Positions 1 to 7,029 are shown, counted from the first letter of the stretch. The stretch: 8,144 nt of DNA from JAAYXU01 sp050942555 (GCA_050942555.1 JBMNNN010000094.1:1-8144), one strand, 5' to 3'. Made by a program: numbers and translations. Notes: generated by a model not told the origin, from the letters alone.

Positions 1-929
1 CGTATAAGCTCCACGCCCATGAGCACGATCTTGGACCCGTCCAGCGCCGGGAACGGTATGAGGTTGAACACGCCAAAGTTCATCGATATGAACGCGACCA
101 GCGTCAGGAAGTCGGATATGTGCTGCGTCTGGGCGGTATTGCTCATGACCGTGACGGCGCCCACCACTCCCATCACGTCGCCCGCGCCCTCGCCCCGCGT
201 AAAAAGGCCGACAAGGAACGACACCAGCGCACCGATCATCGAACCGATCCAGACGGCGGCGGCCTTCACCGACTGCCCCGGACCAAAGCGCCGCGTCGTC
301 TGCGCCAGGTTGATGCCCACCATCCAGCTCTGGCTTTGCTCATCGTAGTAGGGCTTTACGATAAAGTCGAGGCGCTGTCCGTCGCGCTCGACGGTGAGCG
401 CGATGGGCTCTCCGGGGTTTTGCTGCACGCACTCGCGCATGAGGCTGACGTCGCCGTCTATCTCCTGCCCGTTGACGGCCGCGATGACATCGCCCCGCTT
501 CAGGCCGGCTAGTTCAGCCGGCGAGTTCTCGGAGAAGCCGTCCACTCCGGTCGTCGATACCGGCAGCCCCACGACCGACAGCGTGATGAACGCGACAAGA
601 AACGCAAGCAGGATATTGGTGACCGGACCCGCGAGAATCACGAGGAAACGCTGCCAGAGCGGCTTTTTGTTGAACGTCAGGTTCCCGCTCGTTACTGTTT
701 CCTCATTCTCAAAGGCCACGAACCCGCCGAACGGAAAAGCGCGCAGCGAAATGACCGTGTCTTTCTTCGTCTTCCTTTTCAGTATGCGCGGGCCGAATCC
801 CACCGCGAACTCAAAGATCGGAAACCCGAACAGCCGCGCCATCCAGAAATGGCCCAGCTCATGGACGGTAATCATGACGCTGAGCATGAGGAGCGCCAGC
901 AGCACTGAGCCTATATTGGAAAAGTTCAT
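1..929 (-). CDS. rseP: RIP (site-2) zinc metalloprotease RseP, 3' end outside window
   Basis: Integral membrane site-2 protease that cuts transmembrane substrates such as anti-sigma factors or signal peptide remnants within the membrane. The 309 residues present hold the zinc motif HELGH at 23-27 inside the first membrane segment, the FPFGGFV loop at 65-71, a second hydrophobic stretch at about 95-124 containing LAGPVTN, one PDZ-like domain at about 125-195 (AGLKRGDVI at 141-149), a hydrophobic segment near 224-243, and the second active-site motif NLIPFPALDG at 289-298. The final membrane helix is cut off by the window edge. The start ATG overlaps the dxr stop in an ATGA arrangement, and GAGG lies 7 nt before it, so translation is probably coupled to dxr. 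One small deviation is LDGS where the family usually has LDGG. The natural substrate cannot be told from sequence. Confidence 0.95.
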   Translation of the reverse strand, partial: MNFSNIGSVLLALLMLSVMITVHELGHFWMARLFGFPIFEFAVGFGPRILKRKTKKDTVISLRAFPFGGFVAFENEETVTSGNLTFNKKPLWQRFLVILAGPVTNILLAFLVAFITLSVVGLPVSTTGVDGFSENSPAELAGLKRGDVIAAVNGQEIDGDVSLMRECVQQNPGEPIALTVERDGQRLDFIVKPYYDEQSQSWMVGINLAQTTRRFGPGQSVKAAAVWIGSMIGALVSFLVGLFTRGEGAGDVMGVVGAVTVMSNTAQTQHISDFLTLVAFISMNFGVFNLIPFPALDGSKIVLMGVELI

Positions 930-2104
930 GAATGCACCTCGCAGTATTCTTGAGTCCTCCGGCGCGTCTCCAGATCCAGTGCCAGTACGGCCTCGAGGCT
1001 GTCGGCCCGCGCGGCCGGGACATGCTCCAGCGCCCACTCGACGCACTCGGCGATTCCGGTAAAGCGCAGCCTGCCTTTAAGGAAAAGCGCTACCGCGACC
1101 TCGTTGGCCGCATTTAAAACGACGCAGCGGTCGGCGCCCTGCCTGAGCGCCTGGTACGCGAGCGCCAGGCAGGGAAAATTCCGCGTGTCGGGCGGCTCGA
1201 AACTAAGCGGGCCGCAGGCGGTCAAATCGAGCCTCCGGCTCCCGCCGGCCTTCCTCCTGGGCCACGATAGCGCGTACCGGATCGGAACGGCCATATCGGG
1301 CACGCCCATCTGGGCCAGCACCGCCCCGTCATGGAACTCGACCAGCGAATGCACGATGCTGGAGGGATGCACCAGCACATCGATCCGGTCGGGAGGCAGC
1401 CCGAAAAGATGATGCGCCTCGATGACCTCCAGCCCCTTGTTCATGAGCGTGGCCGAGTCGACGGTGATCTTCGCGCCCATTCTCCATGTCGGGTGGCGCA
1501 GCGCGTCGGCTGCGGTCACCGCCGACAGTTGCTCCCGTCCCATGCCCCGGAAAGGGCCGCCCGAGGCGGTAAGCAGTATGCGCGCGATTTCCTGCCGGGC
1601 GTACGGTCCCTGCAGACATTGGAATATCGCCGAATGCTCGCTGTCCACCGGCAGTATTTGGACGCCCGCGCGGCGCGCAGCGTCGATTACGAGCGCGCCG
1701 CCCGCTACCAGCGCTTCCTTGTTGGCGAGCGCGACGGTCATGCCCCGCACGATGCACATGAGCACCGCCGGGAGCCCCGCTATGCCCACTACGGCCGCGA
1801 CTGCGATATCGGCGCGCGCATCGCGGCACAGCGCCGTCAGCGCGTCTTCCCCCACATACACCCGGACACGGTCGCCATGCGCGCGGCGGAATGCCTCTCC
1901 CGCCGCGCGGTCGCGTATCGCCACCCTGTCGGGCCGGAACCGCTTCACCTGCTCGGCCAGACGCGCCGTGTTCCGGTCCACGGCCAGTCCTTCAACGGCA
2001 TATTCATCCGGATCCGACTCGGCTACCTCGAGCGCCTGCACGCCCACCGAGCCGGTCGATCCCAGTACAAGCAGCCTTTTCGTACTCGTTCCTCTCCCAA
2101 TCAT
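926..2104 (-). CDS. dxr: 1-deoxy-D-xylulose 5-phosphate reductoisomerase
   Basis: Cytosolic enzyme that rearranges and reduces DXP to 2-C-methyl-D-erythritol 4-phosphate with NADPH and a divalent metal, the first committed step of the MEP isoprenoid pathway. The 392 residues match the usual family length. The dinucleotide-binding GSTGSVG is at 15-21 and ALANKEALV at 125-133. The metal ligands, by comparison with the E. coli enzyme, are D154 and E156 in PVDSEH and E226 in NKGLE. Substrate contacts are S181 (ASGGPF), H204 (HPTW), S217, N222 and K223. NAANEVAVA sits at 331-339 in the C-terminal helical domain. The chosen ATG overlaps the cdsA stop by four bases (ATGA) and has no Shine-Dalgarno sequence of its own, which points to translational coupling. 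It supplies precursors for UppS, encoded two genes earlier. All expected active-site residues are present. Confidence 0.97.
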   Translation of the reverse strand: MIGRGTSTKRLLVLGSTGSVGVQALEVAESDPDEYAVEGLAVDRNTARLAEQVKRFRPDRVAIRDRAAGEAFRRAHGDRVRVYVGEDALTALCRDARADIAVAAVVGIAGLPAVLMCIVRGMTVALANKEALVAGGALVIDAARRAGVQILPVDSEHSAIFQCLQGPYARQEIARILLTASGGPFRGMGREQLSAVTAADALRHPTWRMGAKITVDSATLMNKGLEVIEAHHLFGLPPDRIDVLVHPSSIVHSLVEFHDGAVLAQMGVPDMAVPIRYALSWPRRKAGGSRRLDLTACGPLSFEPPDTRNFPCLALAYQALRQGADRCVVLNAANEVAVALFLKGRLRFTGIAECVEWALEHVPAARADSLEAVLALDLETRRRTQEYCEVHS

Positions 2105-2907
2105 ATGATAAACAACGAAAAATATCCGTAGACCGCCACAGCGCCCAGCAGTATGCCATCGATCCGGTCGAGTACGCCGCCGTGCCCCAGAAGCACGTTG
2201 CCGAAATCCTTGATGCCCGAAAAGCGCTTGATGGCCGACGCGGTCAGGTCGCCCGCCTGCGCGAATATGCTGCACAGGAACCCGAGCACGACATAGTGAT
2301 AGTAATCCAGTTCCTGCGAATAGTACCGGAACACGAACCAACCCGCGAGCGATATGATCAGCGAACTGAGCACCAGTCCGCCCAGCGCCCCCTCCAGCGT
2401 CTTCTTGGGGCTGATGAGCGGGCTGAGCTTGCGCCGTCCGAAGTACCGCCCCACAAAGTAAGCGAATATGTCGGTGACGACCGGACTGAATACCGCGATG
2501 CCCAGCGCGATCGTGGACAGCTTGCCCGAACCCATCTGGCTGATCAGTATGAGAAGGAACATCGGCCAGACCGGATAAATCATAAGGAGCATCGACGCCA
2601 TGATATCCAGGTACTTCCGCTGGGGCAGGAATATCGCCCATACGAGATTGACGGTGGACAGCACGACAAAGAGCGTCACGACGCCCGGAAGGCCCTTCCA
2701 CAGGTAAAACGGGTAGATAAGCGCCGCAAACAGCATGCAGGCCCACATGCAGGGATGCAGCGACGCCCTTCGCAGCGCCAGGTACATCTCAAGCTGGGCC
2801 GTGATGAGGAATGCGTAAAACGTCACGACCAGCAGCGGCCCGCGCACCGCGATCACCACCAATGCCATCGCGAAAAGCAGCACGCCCAGCACATAGCGGC
2901 TGATCAT
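2101..2907 (-). CDS. cdsA: phosphatidate cytidylyltransferase (CDP-diglyceride synthase)
   Basis: Membrane enzyme that joins CTP and phosphatidic acid to give CDP-diacylglycerol, the branch point for phosphatidylglycerol and other phospholipids. From the chosen start it has 268 residues, normal for the family. Most of the chain is hydrophobic, with several membrane segments between residues 5 and 215. Family motifs are DIFAYFVGRYFG at 146-157, SPKKTLEGALGG at 166-177, and the C-terminal CTP-transferase signature at about 224-250 (SAIKR, KDFGN, GHGGVLDRID). In that signature the usual LPGHGG reads LLGHGG. The start is uncertain: ATG at 2907 fits the family N-terminus and leaves 7 nt after uppS, but AGGAG is 16 nt away. 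ATG at 2937 has GGAG 8 nt upstream, would overlap uppS by 23 nt and add ten residues. The stop overlaps dxr. Confidence 0.95.
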   Translation of the reverse strand: MISRYVLGVLLFAMALVVIAVRGPLLVVTFYAFLITAQLEMYLALRRASLHPCMWACMLFAALIYPFYLWKGLPGVVTLFVVLSTVNLVWAIFLPQRKYLDIMASMLLMIYPVWPMFLLILISQMGSGKLSTIALGIAVFSPVVTDIFAYFVGRYFGRRKLSPLISPKKTLEGALGGLVLSSLIISLAGWFVFRYYSQELDYYHYVVLGFLCSIFAQAGDLTASAIKRFSGIKDFGNVLLGHGGVLDRIDGILLGAVAVYGYFSLFII

Positions 2908-2914
2908 GCCGTCG

Positions 2915-3679
2915 CTATCGGTTCTCCTCGCCCACATCTCCGTATCTCCGATATCTGCCTTGATACTCCAGTATCGCGTCGCGATACTCTGCTTCCCCAA
3001 AGTCCGGCCAAAGCACCGGCGTATACACCCATTCCGCGTAGGAGGCCTGATAGAGCATGAAATTGCTCTGCCGTATCTCCCCGCTCGTGCGTATCACGAG
3101 ATCCGGATCGGGCAAACCCCGGGTATAGAGGTACTCCGACAGCGTCTCCTCCGTGACGTCCTCGGGCTTCATGCGGCCGTTTGCGGCCTCGGCCATCAGC
3201 GCGCGCACCGCGCGGACCAGTTCGGTGCGCCCTCCATAGTTGAGCGCGATATTGACGGTCAGGCCGGTATTGTCCCGCGTCCGGGCCAGCGCGTCGGCGA
3301 TGGCGTCGCGGCATGCCTGCGGGAAACGCCCGACGTCTCCCATGAAACGGATCCGGACATTCCTGCGATCAAGCTCGTCGATCTCCCGCCTGAGGAACTC
3401 GACCAGCAGGCTCATGAGCACGCTGATCTCGTCCTTCGGCCGCTTCCAGTTCTCGGTGGAAAACGCATACAGCGACAGGACCCGCACGCCCCATGCGTCG
3501 CTGCTGCGAATCACGCTGCGGATCGCCTCGACTCCGGCCCGGTGACCGGCCGAGCGGGGCAGTCCCCGCGCCTTCGCCCAGCGCCCGTTTCCATCCATGA
3601 TGATAGCCACATGGACGGGCACCCGGGTAAATCCCGCCGCTGCGGCGGTTTTTGTATCGTCATGTGTGGAAAATGCCAA
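2915..3679 (-). CDS. uppS: isoprenyl transferase (undecaprenyl diphosphate synthase)
   Basis: Cytosolic cis-prenyltransferase that adds isopentenyl units to farnesyl diphosphate to give undecaprenyl diphosphate, the carrier lipid for peptidoglycan and other wall polymers. The 254 residues are typical. The IMDGNGRWA motif is at 27-35 with catalytic D29, the conserved GH of AGHRAG gives H46, and STENWKRP is at 74-81. The diphosphate-binding C-terminal motif begins RTSGE at 197, with R197, R203, S205 and E216 matching the E. coli pattern. The start codon is TTG, chosen because AGGAGG sits exactly 7 nt upstream and no ATG precedes the conserved core in frame. A 63-nt gap with two hairpins separates it from the small ORF upstream. 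It depends on isoprenoid precursors made through Dxr, encoded downstream in the same cluster. Confidence 0.96.
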   Translation of the reverse strand: MAFSTHDDTKTAAAAGFTRVPVHVAIIMDGNGRWAKARGLPRSAGHRAGVEAIRSVIRSSDAWGVRVLSLYAFSTENWKRPKDEISVLMSLLVEFLRREIDELDRRNVRIRFMGDVGRFPQACRDAIADALARTRDNTGLTVNIALNYGGRTELVRAVRALMAEAANGRMKPEDVTEETLSEYLYTRGLPDPDLVIRTSGEIRQSNFMLYQASYAEWVYTPVLWPDFGEAEYRDAILEYQGRYRRYGDVGEENR

Positions 3680-3686
3680 CAGAGCG

Positions 3687-3692
3687 CCTCCT
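3687..3692 (-). promoter_or_regulatory. ribosome binding site deciding the TTG start of uppS
   Basis: AGGAGG on the minus strand lies 7 nt before TTG at 3679-3677. It is the only strong Shine-Dalgarno sequence ahead of the conserved UppS core, so it fixes a non-ATG start. Confidence 0.85.
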
Positions 3693-3706
3693 GCTACACG
3701 CCGGAC

Positions 3707-3724
3707 GGCCGCGTGCCCGCGGCC
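3707..3724 (-). other. GC-rich hairpin upstream of uppS
   Basis: A perfect 7-bp inverted repeat, GGCCGCG and CGCGGCC, encloses a 4-nt loop. It is 14 nt upstream of the uppS Shine-Dalgarno sequence. No T tract follows, so it is not a standard terminator. An mRNA processing or stability element is possible, but this is inference. Confidence 0.5.
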
Positions 3725-3742
3725 GCCATGCTGTTTTTCGTT

Positions 3743-3946
3743 TCATCCCGCGCAGCGCGGGGGCCTCGGGAAGCGGCAGGCCAGCAGCCTCACGCCTCCG
3801 GAAACGGCCTGCGCGCGGACAAGCCGCCACTGCGGGTAGGAGACGCTTTTTCGGTCGGCGCTCAGCACCAGATGGACGCGCCAAACGCCCTGCTCCGAAA
3901 GCTCCCGGAGCGCTGCGCCCAGTTCCATCCCCGTCAGTCGCTCCAC
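3743..3946 (-). CDS. small ORF between frr and uppS, unknown function
   Basis: A 67-codon frame starting with GTG two bases after the frr stop and ending 63 nt before uppS. I do not recognise a named family. The first part (ELGAALRELSEQG, about 8-20) looks like a short amphipathic helix. It is followed by two strand-like stretches, VWRVHLVLS at 21-29 and WRLVRAQAV at 40-48, then VRLLACRF at 52-59, so a small alpha-beta fold is plausible. There is no signal peptide or membrane segment, and the C-terminus PPRCAG falls on a GC-rich inverted repeat. The tight spacing to frr suggests translational coupling. An alternative ATG at 3928 gives a 61-residue product. I have a vague memory of small uncharacterised ORFs at this position in other Clostridia but cannot confirm it. 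It could still be a chance frame in GC-rich DNA. Confidence 0.5.
   Translation of the reverse strand: MERLTGMELGAALRELSEQGVWRVHLVLSADRKSVSYPQWRLVRAQAVSGGVRLLACRFPRPPRCAG
3747..3761 (-). other. GC-rich inverted repeat at the end of the small ORF
   Basis: CCCGCGC and GCGCGGG flank a single base, so in RNA it would fold with about 6 bp and a 3-nt loop. It covers the last codons of the small ORF. The following transcript reads ATGAAACG rather than a T run, so it is not an intrinsic terminator. Confidence 0.4.
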
Positions 3947-3948
3947 GG

Positions 3949-4509
3949 CTACACCGCCAAAATTTCTTTTTCCTTGGCGCGGACCATATCGTCAATGATC
4001 CTGACGTGATTATCGGTGATCTTCTGTACTTCCTTCTCGTCGCGGCGCATATCGTCCTCGGTGATCGCGCCTTCCTTCTGCATTTTTTTGAGCTGCTCGA
4101 TCGCGTCGCGGCGAATGGAGCGGATCGCCACCTTCGCGTTTTCCCCGCTCTTGTGAACGATCTTCACAAGCTGCTTGCGGCGCTCCTCGGTAAGCTCGGG
4201 TATGATAAGGCGGATCACTTTGCCGTCCACGATGGGATTCAGGCCCAGGTCGGACTTCATGATCGCCTTGGAAATATCGTTGACTACAGACTGATCCCAA
4301 ACCGATATGAGAAGGACCCGAGGCTCGGGAGCGGAAATGTTCCCCAGCTGGTTAAGCGGCGTCGGGGAACCATAGTAATCCACTGTAATACGGTCCAGTA
4401 TCTGGGGATTGGCTCTGCCGGCCTTCATGACGGCCAACTCGTTCCTGAATACATCGATGGTTTTCCCCATCTTTTCTTCGGAACTCTTCAAGTAATCCCT
4501 GCTGTCCAT
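3949..4509 (-). CDS. frr: ribosome recycling factor
   Basis: Cytosolic factor that, with EF-G, splits the post-termination ribosome so that its subunits can be reused. The 186 residues match the family almost exactly (about 185). Seen in the sequence: the long N-terminal helix, KAGRANP at 30-36, VDYYGSPTPLNQ at 44-55 leading into the small beta domain, and the C-terminal helical hairpin with RRDAIEQLKKMQKEG at 133-147 and DEKEVQKITD at 157-166. The start ATG has AAAGGAGGT upstream with 8 nt spacing from GGAGG, one of the strongest ribosome binding sites in the window. A promoter lies in the 71-nt gap after pyrH, so frr and the envelope genes behind it can be transcribed apart from rpsB-tsf-pyrH. 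The gene looks complete and ordinary. Confidence 0.97.
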   Translation of the reverse strand: MDSRDYLKSSEEKMGKTIDVFRNELAVMKAGRANPQILDRITVDYYGSPTPLNQLGNISAPEPRVLLISVWDQSVVNDISKAIMKSDLGLNPIVDGKVIRLIIPELTEERRKQLVKIVHKSGENAKVAIRSIRRDAIEQLKKMQKEGAITEDDMRRDEKEVQKITDNHVRIIDDMVRAKEKEILAV

Positions 4510-4538
4510 CAGGCATACCTCCTTTGTTTAGTATTCCT

Positions 4539-4567
4539 ATTGTAATGTATTTTCCCAGTTTACACAA
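4539..4567 (-). promoter_or_regulatory. sigma-70-type promoter for frr and downstream genes
   Basis: On the minus strand TTGTGT (-35, 4567-4562) and TACAAT (-10, 4544-4539) are separated by exactly 17 nt. The -10 matches consensus in five of six bases; the -35 only in its TTG. It sits in the AT-rich gap between pyrH and frr, about 30 nt before the frr start. It would also serve the small ORF, uppS, cdsA, dxr and rseP. Confidence 0.6.
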
Positions 4568-4580
4568 CCGTATATAGCGC

Positions 4581-5306
4581 TCATTGAAACTCGGTTTTGA
4601 CGTCTGGCGCGATCAGTGTGCCGATATCGCCCCTTGTTGCGGCCCTTAATATGTTTCTCTTGTCGTCCATATTAAATACCCGGATGGGTATTCTGTTCTC
4701 CATACACAGCGAAATCGCGGTCGTATCCATGACCTGCAGGCCCTTTTGTATGACGTCCATGTAGCTGATGGACGCGTACATCCGCGCTGTGGGATCCTTC
4801 TCAGGATCGGCCGTATAGACGCCGTCCACCCGGGTGGCCTTGAGTATGAGCTGGGCTTCGATCTCGGCAGCCCGCAGCGCGGCGGCCGTATCGGTCGTGA
4901 AATACGGGTTCCCGGTGCCGCATGCGAATATGACGACGCGGCCCTTCTCCAGGTGGCGCATCGCGCGGCGGCGGATATAGGGCTCGGCGAACTGTCGCAT
5001 CTCTACGGCGGTCTGTACCCGGGTGGCTACGCCGTGGCTCTCCAGCGCGTCCTGCAGGCCCAGCGCGTTGATCGTGGTGGCCAGCATTCCCATATGGTCG
5101 GCGGTGGCGCGGTCCATGCCCTTGCCCAGCTTGCCCCTCCATATGTTACCCGCGCCCACCACAATGGCGATTTCCACGCCAAGCGCAGCGGTCTCCCCGA
5201 TGCTCCGGGCGATCGCCATGACCTCGTCAAGCGCGATGCCGAACCCTTTCTCCCCCGCCAGCGCTTCGCCGCTGAGCTTGATCATGATACGTTTATTACC
5301 GGGCAT
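4581..5306 (-). CDS. pyrH: UMP kinase
   Basis: Cytosolic hexameric kinase of the amino acid kinase fold that converts UMP and ATP to UDP and ADP in pyrimidine nucleotide synthesis; in bacteria it is usually controlled by GTP and UTP. The 241 residues match the family. KLSGEAL at 10-16 starts the nucleotide-binding core, GAGNIWRG at 51-58 is the glycine-rich loop, ADHMGMLAT at 69-77 contributes to UMP binding, GTGNPYFTTDTAA at 130-142 is the acceptor-side motif, and KATRVDGVY at 156-164 is near the ATP site. The glycine-rich loop reads VGAGN where GGGN is usual. The ATG start has AAGGAGG 7 nt upstream. That ribosome binding site begins 3 nt after the T tract of a strong terminator, so expression needs readthrough from rpsB-tsf or an unseen promoter within tsf. 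Confidence 0.97.
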   Translation of the reverse strand: MPGNKRIMIKLSGEALAGEKGFGIALDEVMAIARSIGETAALGVEIAIVVGAGNIWRGKLGKGMDRATADHMGMLATTINALGLQDALESHGVATRVQTAVEMRQFAEPYIRRRAMRHLEKGRVVIFACGTGNPYFTTDTAAALRAAEIEAQLILKATRVDGVYTADPEKDPTARMYASISYMDVIQKGLQVMDTTAISLCMENRIPIRVFNMDDKRNILRAATRGDIGTLIAPDVKTEFQ

Positions 5307-5323
5307 ATCGGCCCCTCCTTCTT

Positions 5324-5354
5324 AAAAAAAGGAACACGCTCCTCGTGTTCCTTT
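5324..5354 (-). terminator. intrinsic terminator between tsf and pyrH
   Basis: On the minus strand AAAGGAACACG pairs perfectly with CGTGTTCCTTT (11 bp) around the loop AGGAG, and seven T residues end the structure. It begins 9 nt after the tsf stop and ends 3 nt before the pyrH ribosome binding site. It most likely ends much of the rpsB-tsf transcription and lowers pyrH expression. Confidence 0.88.
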
Positions 5355-5363
5355 GGATGAATA

Positions 5364-6008
5364 CTACTTCATCTGGCTCATAACCTCTTGCGCGAAATTA
5401 TCATTCCGTTTCTCGAGGTCTTCTCCCATCTGGTACCGGGTAAACCGGCGAATGCTGATGTTCTCGCCGATCCTGGCGATCGTCTCGGTGAGCAGCGTCT
5501 GGACGGTCTTGTCGGGGTCCCGTATATACGGCTGATCCAACAGGCATATATCCCTGTAGAACTTCTTGAGTCGGCCCTCCAGCATCTTTTCTGCGATATG
5601 CTCGGGCTTTCCCTCGTTCATTGCCTGCGCCTTGAGGACGCGCCGCTCGTTTTCCACGACGTCCTCGGGCACGTCTCCGGATGAGACATAGCGAGGATTG
5701 GCTGCCGCGATCTGCATCGCGATTTCGCGCACGAACGCTCTAAACTCGTCGGTCTTGGCCACAAAATCGGTTTCACAGTTGACCTCGACCAGCACGCCGA
5801 TTCTGCCGCCCATATGAATGTAGGACTCGACGATGCCTTCGGCAGCGATGCGCCCGGATTTCTTCTGAGCGGCCGCCAGGCCTTTCTCCCGAAGTATCTC
5901 CTGCGCGCGCTTGCTGTCCCCGTTGGCCTCGACGAGCGCCTTCTTGCAATCCATCATACCAGCGCCGGTCAGATCGCGCAGCGCCTTGACATCCTGTGCG
6001 GTAAACAA
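5364..6008 (-). CDS. tsf: translation elongation factor Ts, short form
   Basis: Cytosolic guanine nucleotide exchange factor that recharges EF-Tu from the GDP to the GTP form. The N-terminal UBA-like domain starts at FTAQDVKALRDLTGAGMMDCK (residues 2-22). The EF-Tu contact motif TDFVAKT is at 80-86, and the C-terminal part keeps LLDQPYIRD at 156-164 and GENISIRRF at 181-189. At 214 residues it is shorter than the 283-residue E. coli protein, in keeping with the compact forms found in several Clostridia and in Thermus. The start is TTG: an in-frame TAG lies two codons upstream, the next in-frame ATG is inside the first helix, and AGGAGG is 9 nt before it. It follows rpsB after a 75-nt gap with a hairpin. 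A terminator follows. Confidence 0.96.
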   Translation of the reverse strand: MFTAQDVKALRDLTGAGMMDCKKALVEANGDSKRAQEILREKGLAAAQKKSGRIAAEGIVESYIHMGGRIGVLVEVNCETDFVAKTDEFRAFVREIAMQIAAANPRYVSSGDVPEDVVENERRVLKAQAMNEGKPEHIAEKMLEGRLKKFYRDICLLDQPYIRDPDKTVQTLLTETIARIGENISIRRFTRYQMGEDLEKRNDNFAQEVMSQMK

Positions 6009-6017
6009 CTATATCTG

Positions 6018-6023
6018 CCTCCT
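6018..6023 (-). promoter_or_regulatory. ribosome binding site deciding the TTG start of tsf
   Basis: AGGAGG on the minus strand lies 9 nt before TTG at 6008-6006. With the in-frame stop just upstream, this leaves TTG as the only start that keeps the conserved N-terminal domain. Confidence 0.85.
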
Positions 6024-6032
6024 ATCTATTTA

Positions 6033-6059
6033 AAAGGGGAAACGCGCGGCCTCCCCTTT
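6033..6059 (-). other. hairpin in the rpsB-tsf intergenic region
   Basis: On the minus strand AAAGGGGA and TCCCCTTT form a perfect 8-bp stem around an 11-nt GC-rich loop, with one more T before AAATAG. The T run is too short for a strong terminator. A weak attenuator or an mRNA processing signal that sets the ratio of S2 to EF-Ts would fit, by inference. Confidence 0.5.
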
Positions 6060-6083
6060 CCGTATGACAATACCAGCCGGTCT

Positions 6084-6881
<798 letters not shown>

Positions 6882-6978
6882 GAAAACTCCTCCTGTTTTT
6901 TCCTCCCCCCGCGTCGCGCTCCGTCGGGATCCGCGCAAGCAGATACAGCCTCCGAAATCGGCGGGGGTGCGTGATACC
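6882..6978 (-). promoter_or_regulatory. structured 5' leader of rpsB
   Basis: This is the expected untranslated leader from the predicted start site to the rpsB ATG. A long-range 7-bp helix pairs CCCCCGC (6967-6961) with GCGGGGG (6912-6906). It encloses a nested hairpin in which TTGCGC (6938-6933) pairs with GCGCGA (6919-6914), then, after a 3-nt bulge, TCC pairs with GGA around a CGAC loop. An A-rich run and the AGGAGG ribosome binding site follow. No T tract is present, so this is not a terminator. S2 of E. coli is known to autoregulate rpsB-tsf; a similar role here is inference. Confidence 0.5.
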
Positions 6979-6984
6979 TGACGT

Positions 6985-7013
6985 ATTATAGCACAGCTGT
7001 TTTTAGCGCGCAA
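6985..7013 (-). promoter_or_regulatory. promoter of the rpsB-tsf operon
   Basis: On the minus strand a perfect TATAAT (6990-6985) is preceded directly by TGC, giving an extended -10. TTGCGC (7013-7008) sits 17 nt upstream as the -35. This is the strongest promoter visible in the window, and transcription should start near 6978. Confidence 0.82.
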
Positions 7014-7029
7014 CCATTTTCTTGCTTGC

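Noticed and set aside
1331..3060. Long plus-strand open frames opposite dxr and cdsA (up to 389 codons)
   Set aside because: They lie antisense to genes with full sets of catalytic motifs, are rich in Arg, Pro and Ala as expected from GC-rich codon shadows, and resemble no family I know.
3660..3746. 28-codon minus-strand frame whose ATGA overlaps the small ORF stop
   Set aside because: Very basic low-complexity product, runs into the uppS start in another frame and covers a hairpin; no sign of coding selection.
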